11,315 bases of DNA, taken from Ignavibacteriales bacterium. Its GTDB lineage: Bacteria; Bacteroidota; Ignavibacteria; T3Sed10-11. The stretch covers positions 1 through 11,315 of the forward strand of contig PWJF01000375.1 of NCBI GenBank assembly GCA_003560935.1, read 5' to 3'. The translations under genes and the position numbers were made by a program. The notes beneath the pieces are model-generated. The model saw only the letters and a list, made by a program, of their open reading frames with translations. It made no database searches and was not told where the DNA came from. Positions 6,748-11,315 of the stretch are shown here, piece by piece. Within the stretch, counting starts at the first letter, position 1. Each line of letters opens with the position of its first letter.

Positions 6748-7127
6748 TTGGGAAAAGGTGACAGTATTAAGGACCTCAATCTGTCGGCGTAGGAACGACG
6801 ATTGAAGGGAAAATAAAGAGTAAGGGAAGTGTGCGTATCGACGGGAAATTGATCGGTGACGTTCAAGCTAATGAGAATTTATTTGTGGGAGAGAGCGGTG
6901 AAGTAGACGGAACTGTGACTGCACGGAACATTACCATCGGGGGGAAATTGAAGGGGGGAGTAACCGCTTCTGAAAAATTGGTTTTTGAATCCAAATCGCA
7001 AGTGCGGGGAGAGATTAAAGCTGCAAAACTGATCATCGATGAAGGCGCCGTCTTCGACGGCAAATGCACGATGGCCGATGCAAAGGCAGATGTTAAGCAA
7101 CAACAAACGCCGGAACAAAAAACCTGA
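6748..7127 (+). CDS. Bactofilin (polymer-forming cytoskeletal protein), frameshifted near its N-terminus
   Basis: The core from 6783 onward is a clear bactofilin beta-helix: VGVGTTIEGKIKSKGS, then RIDGKLIGDV, GEVDGTV and GGVTASEKL rungs, ending in a charged tail (KADVKQQQTPEQKT). Bactofilins self-assemble into membrane-associated filaments that position wall enzymes such as the M23 hydrolase upstream. The natural start is TTG 6748 with a strong ribosome binding site, reading MGKGDSIKDLN, but this frame ends at TAG 6790. The homologous sequence continues in another frame from about 6780. A single missing base near 6778-6785 would restore a typical LNTVxGxGTTIEG start. As it stands, the only listed start in the core frame is GTG 6831, which gives 98 residues and loses the first rung. 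The coordinates given span the presumed full gene. Assembly error versus true mutation cannot be decided from here. Confidence 0.8.
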
Positions 7128-7128
7128 C

Positions 7129-7422
7129 ATGGGTTCTCAAAAGGGCGATAAGGAGCGGGATGCGTCCCGTTCTTCATTCGTTCACCTGTTAGCGACATCT
7201 CGAGACATAAGCCCGTATCTCGGACTCGGGCTTCAACTGGCAGCTTCTATTCTGGTATTTCTCTTTCTGGGACGATGGGTTGACGGAAAGCTGAATACAT
7301 ACCCTGTATTCATGATCATCGGTGCGTTTATCGGGGCTGCCGGAGGTATGATTAGTTTTATTCGGACTGTATTAAAGCACGAGGAAAAAATCAAGCGTAA
7401 AAAGAAGAAAAATGAAAGTTGA
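7129..7422 (+). CDS. atpZ: AtpZ/AtpI family F0F1 ATPase accessory protein
   Basis: The protein has 97 residues from the ATG at 7129, one base after the bactofilin stop. A longer in-frame extension from 7039 only overlaps the bactofilin tail and is rejected. Two transmembrane helices are evident at about 30-48 and 58-80. Between them lies the family motif GRWVDGKLNTYP, followed by the glycine-rich IIGAFIGAAGG. The C-terminus is strongly basic (EKIKRKKKKNES). AtpZ-type proteins are encoded at the head of many atp operons and have been linked to c-ring assembly or to Mg2+/Ca2+ handling together with AtpI. The position before an AtpI-like gene and atpB fits. The reading frame overlaps the next gene by 11 bases, suggesting translational coupling. 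Confidence 0.82.
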   Translation: MGSQKGDKERDASRSSFVHLLATSRDISPYLGLGLQLAASILVFLFLGRWVDGKLNTYPVFMIIGAFIGAAGGMISFIRTVLKHEEKIKRKKKKNES

Positions 7423-7795
7423 CTGGAGTTTCCCGAAACGTGTTCTTCTCACGCTTGCCGTTATTACCCTCTTCGGTGCTTATCCATTGATTACATACGG
7501 TACACCGGAAGTAATTGCCGGTGTCGCTGCCGGTTGTATTATCAGCATACTTAACGTATTATTGGGGTACTTTTCTATTGAGTATGCATATGATAAACCA
7601 AATAACACGTTTATGAAGGCGGTTCTCGGTGGAATGGGCATCCGGCTTGTTGCTTCGCTGACGGCGGTGCTTGTACTCATTGAAGTGTTTGACTTTCATA
7701 TTCTGAGTCTTGTTTCATCGTTGCTCATATTTTATTTTATCTTTATGTTATACGAGATTATGTTTTATAATAAAAAATTATCATTGAGGAAATGA
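7412..7795 (+). CDS. AtpI-like small membrane protein of the atp operon
   Basis: This 127-residue, very hydrophobic protein has four predicted transmembrane helices (about 11-30, 33-56, 68-92 and 96-119). A conserved-looking GGMGIRL with Arg78 opens the third helix and the C-terminus is basic (NKKLSLRK). Four helices, small size and the slot between atpZ and atpB match ATP synthase subunit I (AtpI), which assists c-ring assembly. The sequence is too divergent for me to assign that symbol with certainty. It overlaps the previous gene by 11 bases and shares ATGA with atpB (7792-7795), so its translation is tied to both neighbours. No catalytic motif is visible. Confidence 0.7.
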   Translation: MKVDWSFPKRVLLTLAVITLFGAYPLITYGTPEVIAGVAAGCIISILNVLLGYFSIEYAYDKPNNTFMKAVLGGMGIRLVASLTAVLVLIEVFDFHILSLVSSLLIFYFIFMLYEIMFYNKKLSLRK

Positions 7796-8649
7796 CAACT
7801 TCAGAAGAATACACGGCTGCGGCAGGCGAGGCTGCTGCAGCCGGGCAGGGCGATGATGCCGGATGGATACTCGATTACGTCACCGATAAAGGTTATCTCG
7901 AATTCAAATTGCTGGGGAAGATCAACCTTCCACAGTTCGAACCTATTGACCTGTTCGGGTTATCAGTAAATTTATCACCGACGAAGTATGTAGTGTATAT
8001 GTGGATCGCTGCATTCATCGTGTTCGTTATGATGACGCTCGTCGCGCGAAGTTACCGGAAAAGTATCGTCCCTCACGGCTTTAGTAATCTGATTGAAGTG
8101 TTCATACTCTTTATCCGAGATGAAGTTGTACGTCCGAATATCGGTGATAAAGCCGACCGGTATATGCCGTTTCTTACAACAATATTCTTTTTTATTGCTA
8201 CCTGTAATTTACTCGGACTTGTTCCATACGGTGTCAGCTCTACGGAAAACATAAGCGTAACTGCCGGACTTGCGATTACGTCGTTTATAATGATTCAGGC
8301 AGCAGGTATGAGAAGTAACGGAGTGTGGGGATATTTGAAAGGGCTGGTTCCTCACGGGCTGCCGGTTTTTATTCTTCCGGTGATGATCGTTGTGGAGTTT
8401 CTCGGGCTGTTGACGAAACCCTTTGCGCTCACCGTCCGACTTTTCGCGAATATGACATCGGGTAAAATTGTTATTTTATCTCTCATCGGATTGATATTCT
8501 TTTTTAAAACGATCTGGGTGGCGCCTGTATCGATTCTTTTCACGCTGTTTATCATGCTGTTGAAAATGTTTATCTCACTTTTACAAGCATATATTTTTAC
8601 CATGCTGAGCGCATTGTTCATCGGCATGGCAGTGCATCAGGAGCACTAA
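7792..8649 (+). CDS. atpB: ATP synthase F0 subunit a
   Basis: This 285-residue membrane protein forms the stator half of the proton channel. It begins with an Ala/Gly/Glu-rich N-terminal extension (about 1-25), then an amphipathic region and the usual five to six helices. The signature KPFALTVRLFANMTSGKIV contains Arg216, equivalent to the essential E. coli Arg210, and LLQAYIFTMLSALFIG contains Gln265, equivalent to Gln252. Glu202 in VVEFLGLLTKP matches E. coli Glu196. Lys225 and Lys258 occupy the places of E. coli Glu219 and His245, an unusual combination. The ATG overlaps the stop of the preceding gene as ATGA, with GAGGAA just upstream. The overall sequence style is Bacteroidota/Chlorobi-like. 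Identification is firm. Confidence 0.96.
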   Translation: MTTSEEYTAAAGEAAAAGQGDDAGWILDYVTDKGYLEFKLLGKINLPQFEPIDLFGLSVNLSPTKYVVYMWIAAFIVFVMMTLVARSYRKSIVPHGFSNLIEVFILFIRDEVVRPNIGDKADRYMPFLTTIFFFIATCNLLGLVPYGVSSTENISVTAGLAITSFIMIQAAGMRSNGVWGYLKGLVPHGLPVFILPVMIVVEFLGLLTKPFALTVRLFANMTSGKIVILSLIGLIFFFKTIWVAPVSILFTLFIMLLKMFISLLQAYIFTMLSALFIGMAVHQEH

Positions 8650-8699
8650 TTATTTTCACAAAAATAATCATGGTCATACATCAGTCTACTATAACATAT

Positions 8700-8705
8700 A
8701 GGAGG
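8700..8705 (+). promoter_or_regulatory. Strong ribosome binding site of atpE
   Basis: A perfect AGGAGG lies 6 bases before the ATG at 8712, the strongest Shine-Dalgarno I noticed in this window. It decides the start against the longer in-frame ATG at 8670, and fits the need to make about ten or more copies of subunit c per complex. Confidence 0.75.
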
Positions 8706-8711
8706 AACATA

Positions 8712-8939
8712 ATGGACGCATTGGGATTCGCGTATTTGGCAGGTGGATTTGGTGCTGCATTAACAATTATCGGGGCGGCATTCGGTATATCTAAAATAGC
8801 TGCGGCAACAATGGAAGCAAGCGGACGTCAACCGGAAATCGCAGGCGATGTTCGCGTCTCGATGATTATTGCAGCGGCGCTTATCGAAGGTGTTACACTG
8901 TTTGCACTCGTTATCTGTATTTTACTTGCACTGAAATAA
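8712..8939 (+). CDS. atpE: ATP synthase F0 subunit c
   Basis: The 75-residue hairpin protein forms the rotating c-ring. Helix 1 (about 5-30) carries a partly degenerate glycine motif (GAAFGIS at 21-27), the polar loop is GRQPE (38-42), and helix 2 (about 50-73) carries the ion-binding Glu59 in AALIEGVTLFA. The position of the Na+-ligand Gln of sodium-type rings is Ile26, and the residues after Glu59 are Gly-Val rather than Ser-Thr. A proton-translocating ring is therefore expected. The start is fixed by AGGAGG at 8700. The gene lies 62 bases after atpB in an otherwise tightly packed operon, the gap showing nothing beyond the ribosome binding site. Confidence 0.95.
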   Translation: MDALGFAYLAGGFGAALTIIGAAFGISKIAAATMEASGRQPEIAGDVRVSMIIAAALIEGVTLFALVICILLALK

Positions 8940-8942
8940 ATA

Positions 8943-8959
8943 AGCCCCACTAAGGGGTT
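8943..8959 (+). other. Short hairpin between atpE and atpF
   Basis: AGCCCC (8943-8948) pairs with GGGGTT (8954-8959) around a five-base loop (one G-T pair), four bases after the atpE stop. No T-run follows, so it is not a standard terminator. It may shield the atpE 3' end or reduce read-through into atpF. Confidence 0.4.
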
Positions 8960-8983
8960 GTAATGTAACAAAGAGGCGAAACT

Positions 8984-9469
8984 ATGCTTAACGTCGATCC
9001 GGGTTTGATAATATGGACTATTGTCACATTTCTGATTCTTCTTCTACTTCTCCGGTTATTCGCGTGGAGGCCGATACTGAAAGCGTTGGAATCACGCGAA
9101 GAGAATATTCGCTCTTCTCTTGAACAGGCGGAAAAAGCACGGGAAGAAGCAGAGCGTTTGATGCAAGAGAATAAGAAAAATCTCGAACAGGCAGGAGAGC
9201 AAGTCCAGAAAATTTTAAAGGACGGCAGAGCGTTTGCCGAGAAGATGCGCCAGGAAATGATCAACAAGGCGAACGAAGAATCGCGCCGGATGATCGATCA
9301 CGCCAAAGAGCAAATTGAGCGGGAAAAACAGGAAGCGTTGAAAGAACTGCGGGCGGAGGTTGCTCATCTTGCAATTCAGGCGGCGAGTAAAATTCTCGAC
9401 GAGCAGCTTGACGAGAAAAAACACAAAAAGATTATCGATAAATTTATCGATGATCTACCCAGTAATTAA
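8984..9469 (+). CDS. atpF: ATP synthase F0 subunit b
   Basis: This 161-residue peripheral stalk subunit has a single N-terminal transmembrane helix (about 7-27, rich in Ile/Leu) followed by the typical FAWRPILKALESREENIRSSL junction. A long charged helix with heptad character runs from about 35 to 150 and would form the right-handed coiled-coil dimer reaching up to F1. The C-terminal part (LAIQAASKILDEQLD) matches the delta-binding region of b subunits. Only one b gene is present in the visible operon, so a homodimer is expected unless a b' gene lies elsewhere. AGAGG sits about 8 bases before the ATG. atpH follows after 13 bases. Confidence 0.93.
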   Translation: MLNVDPGLIIWTIVTFLILLLLLRLFAWRPILKALESREENIRSSLEQAEKAREEAERLMQENKKNLEQAGEQVQKILKDGRAFAEKMRQEMINKANEESRRMIDHAKEQIEREKQEALKELRAEVAHLAIQAASKILDEQLDEKKHKKIIDKFIDDLPSN

Positions 9470-9482
9470 CAGAGTGTGATCA

Positions 9483-10037
9483 ATGACACATTTTCGGGTT
9501 GCACGGCGGTATGCACGCGCACTTATTACCCTTGCAGAGGAACAAAATAAACTCGAAGTCATCGTTGGAGACCTCGAGCGCATCTCATCGCTCATCCGGT
9601 CATCGCGCGAGCTGGAATTATTCCTTCAGAACCCGACAATCGGAAAAGAAAAGAAACGGTTGGCTCTCGATGAAATATTCTCCAAAATGGTGGATGAACT
9701 GACTCATAAGTTCATTCTCCTGCTTGTTGCAAAAGACCGGGAGAATATTCTCATGCAGATAATCGAGCAGTACCGACAGATGGTCGATGAGAAAATGGGC
9801 ATCGTTCGTGCGGATGTGCGGTCGGCGGTTGAATTTAATAAGAATCAGGAGAAAAGTCTAAAAGACCAGCTTGAAGGATATACCGGAAAGAAAGTCCAGG
9901 TAACCTATAGTCTCGACCGGAGTTTGAAGGGAGGATTTCTCGCACGCATGGGCGATACGGTGTTCGATGCAAGTATACGACGGCAGCTCGAGCTGCTTGA
10001 AAAGAAATTTATATCCGACGGTTCAATCACCAATTAA
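9483..10037 (+). CDS. atpH: ATP synthase F1 subunit delta (OSCP)
   Basis: The 184-residue protein has the normal length for the delta subunit. Residues 1-105 form the alpha-helical N-domain that caps F1 (RVARRYARALITLAEEQ at the start, NPTIGKEKKRLALDEI near 50-65). The C-domain holds the conserved LKGGFLARMGDTVFDASIRR block at 148-167, followed by QLELLEKKF. It links the b stalk to the alpha/beta crown. Its last sense codon and stop codon fall inside the start of repeat copy B (10033 onward), so the repeat appears to have set or trimmed the C-terminus. Confidence 0.95.
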   Translation: MTHFRVARRYARALITLAEEQNKLEVIVGDLERISSLIRSSRELELFLQNPTIGKEKKRLALDEIFSKMVDELTHKFILLLVAKDRENILMQIIEQYRQMVDEKMGIVRADVRSAVEFNKNQEKSLKDQLEGYTGKKVQVTYSLDRSLKGGFLARMGDTVFDASIRRQLELLEKKFISDGSITN

Positions 10038-10070
10038 TTCGCTTCGCTCATTGATTAAAATAAAATTGAT
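10033..10070 (+). repeat. Dispersed leader repeat, copy B
   Basis: This 38-base element is near-identical to the reverse complement of 5621-5657. It spans the atpH stop and most of the atpH-atpA gap, ending 29 bases before the atpA ATG. Relative to the gene downstream it has the same orientation as copy A. It begins TTAATTCGCTTCGCTCATTG and ends in an A/T-rich tract. Confidence 0.8.
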
Positions 10071-10099
10071 GAATGTGTTAAACTAATAAGGGATACACC

Positions 10100-11315
10100 A
10101 TGGCAGAAGTAAGACCTGATGAAGTTGCCGCGATATTGCGGAAACAAATCGCCGGTTTTGAAAAAGAAGTCGATATCTATGATGTCGGTACCGTTATACA
10201 GGTAGGCGACGGTATTGCACGCGCTTTCGGACTGTCGAAAGTGATGGCGACCGAGCTTGTCGAATTCCCCAACGGTACCTACGGTATGGTACTTAATCTC
10301 GAAGAAGATAACGTCGGTATGGTTCTCTTCGGCGACGAGACTGGTATCCGCGAAGGAGATACGGTGAAACGTACAGGTCGAATCGCCTCCATGCCTGTCG
10401 GCGATACAATGCTCGGACGTGTTATCAACCCGATTGGCCAACCGCTGGACGGTCGCGGACCGATAGAAACCGATGAACGTCTCCCGATAGAGCGTAAAGC
10501 GCTTGGCGTTATCACCCGTCAGCCGGTGAAGGAACCCGTGCAGACCGGTATCAAAGCGATCGATGGTATGATTCCTATCGGACGGGGACAGCGCGAGCTG
10601 ATTATCGGCGATCGACAGACGGGTAAAACCGCAATTGCAGTGGATACGATCATAAATCAACGCCACACTCATACCGAGGAAGCGAAGAAAGAAGGTGTTA
10701 ATCCCTTATACTGTATTTATGTCGCAATCGGACAAAAAGGATCGACCGTAGCACAGGTTGTTGATAAGCTTGAGGAGATGGGTGCAATGGATTACACGAC
10801 GGTAATTGTCGCTTCGGCAAACGATCCATCGCCGCTGCAATTTATTGCGCCGTATTCGGGTGTGACCCTCGGGGAGTATTTCCGCGACAAGGGAAGACAT
10901 GCGCTTGTAATTTACGATGATCTTTCAAAGCACGCACAAGCGTACCGGCAAGTATCGCTCTTACTTCGTCGTCCGCCCGGACGTGAAGCGTATCCCGGTG
11001 ACGTGTTTTACCTTCATTCACGCCTGCTCGAACGTGCATCCAAGCTTAATGATGAGCTTGGGGGCGGCAGTTTAACTGCACTACCGATCGTTGAAACACA
11101 GGCGGGTGACGTATCGGCGTATATTCCCACGAACATTATTTCCATTACCGATGGTCAGATCTATCTCGAGCCGAACCTGTTTAACGCAGGCGTGCGGCCG
11201 GCAATTAACGTCGGTATATCGGTCTCGCGTGTCGGAGGTAATGCCCAGATCAAAGCGATGAAAAAAGTCGCGGGTCACTTGCGTCTTGAGCTTGCACAGT
11301 ACCGGGAGCTTGAAG
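10100..11315 (+). CDS. atpA: ATP synthase F1 subunit alpha (3' end outside window)
   Basis: The first 405 codons of a protein of normally about 500-525 residues are present; the frame is open at the right edge. The start is the ATG at 10100 ([17 protein letters not shown]). The beta-barrel crown domain covers about 25-95 ([11 protein letters not shown]). The nucleotide-binding domain has the Walker A GDRQTGKT at 170-177 and the Walker B-type [12 protein letters not shown] at 268-279. [37 protein letters not shown] and [21 protein letters not shown] are all typical of alpha. Arg377 in SVSRVGG is the catalytic arginine finger offered to the beta site. The Gln at position 173 of the P-loop distinguishes alpha from the catalytic beta subunit. 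No defects are seen. The gamma, beta and epsilon genes are not in the window. Confidence 0.97.
   Translation, partial: MAEVRPDEVAAILRKQIAGFEKEVDIYDVGTVIQVGDGIARAFGLSKVMATELVEFPNGTYGMVLNLEEDNVGMVLFGDETGIREGDTVKRTGRIASMPVGDTMLGRVINPIGQPLDGRGPIETDERLPIERKALGVITRQPVKEPVQTGIKAIDGMIPIGRGQRELIIGDRQTGKTAIAVDTIINQRHTHTEEAKKEGVNPLYCIYVAIGQKGSTVAQVVDKLEEMGAMDYTTVIVASANDPSPLQFIAPYSGVTLGEYFRDKGRHALVIYDDLSKHAQAYRQVSLLLRRPPGREAYPGDVFYLHSRLLERASKLNDELGGGSLTALPIVETQAGDVSAYIPTNIISITDGQIYLEPNLFNAGVRPAINVGISVSRVGGNAQIKAMKKVAGHLRLELAQYRELE

Noticed and set aside
7039..7128. N-terminal extension of AtpZ from 7039
   Set aside because: It only re-reads the bactofilin tail in another frame; the ATG at 7129 fits the family length.
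8670..8711. 14-residue extension of subunit c from ATG 8670
   Set aside because: AGGAGG sits 6 bases before ATG 8712, and subunit c proteins of this type start near MDALGF.
8712..8939. Sodium-type c-ring
   Set aside because: The Gln in helix 1 and the Ser-Thr after the carboxylate are absent (Ile26, Gly60, Val61).
10055..10672. 205-residue open frame on the minus strand across the atpA start
   Set aside because: It overlaps the highly conserved atpA N-terminus and the leader repeat, and shows no known motif.
1..11315. CRISPR array, IS element, prophage, tRNA or rRNA
   Set aside because: I saw no spaced direct-repeat array, transposase or integrase motif, cloverleaf or rRNA sequence.

Overview
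This 11.3 kb chromosomal window comes from a Gram-negative bacterium that I place, by inference, in or near the FCB superphylum (Bacteroidota/Chlorobi/Marinimicrobia-like lineages). The reasons are a TonB-dependent receptor with an N-terminal carboxypeptidase-regulatory-like domain, a DUF5916-type outer-membrane barrel protein, and an F-type ATPase run in the order atpZ - AtpI-like - B - E - F - H - A with FCB-like subunit a sequence. Base composition is moderate and I see no clear islands of foreign DNA. I could not run database searches; all family calls are from motif recognition.

Layout. Bases 1-3545 (+ strand) hold two outer-membrane proteins: the C-terminal part of a DUF5916 protein, cut by the window edge, and a complete TonB-dependent receptor, with a hairpin and an extended -10 promoter between them. 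Bases 3574-3912 (+) hold a small DUF5615 PIN-like protein without a visible antitoxin and with a degraded motif. It meets a two-cluster ferredoxin (- strand) tail to tail with one base between the stops. Upstream of the ferredoxin on the - strand is a PLP-dependent class V aminotransferase; the 120-base gap between them carries a long imperfect hairpin.

Bases 5600-5810 are a divergent control region. Good sigma70-like promoters point each way, and a 24-bp dyad sits exactly between their -35 boxes.

From 5811 to the end everything reads on the + strand with very tight spacing: an M23 (LytM) peptidoglycan hydrolase, a bactofilin whose first codons are in the wrong frame, AtpZ, an AtpI-like membrane protein, then F0 subunits a, c and b, F1 delta, and F1 alpha (cut by the window end). 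Cell-shape and wall-remodelling genes thus lead straight into the ATP synthase operon and may share its mRNA.

I see no phage, IS element, CRISPR array, tRNA or rRNA. The items most worth a second look are a 37-38 bp repeat found in the leaders of two unrelated genes, the symmetric divergent operator, a Lys/Lys replacement of the usual His/Glu pair in ATP synthase subunit a, the bactofilin frameshift, and the decayed orphan PIN-like gene. I do not find convincing evidence for a wholly new biological system.
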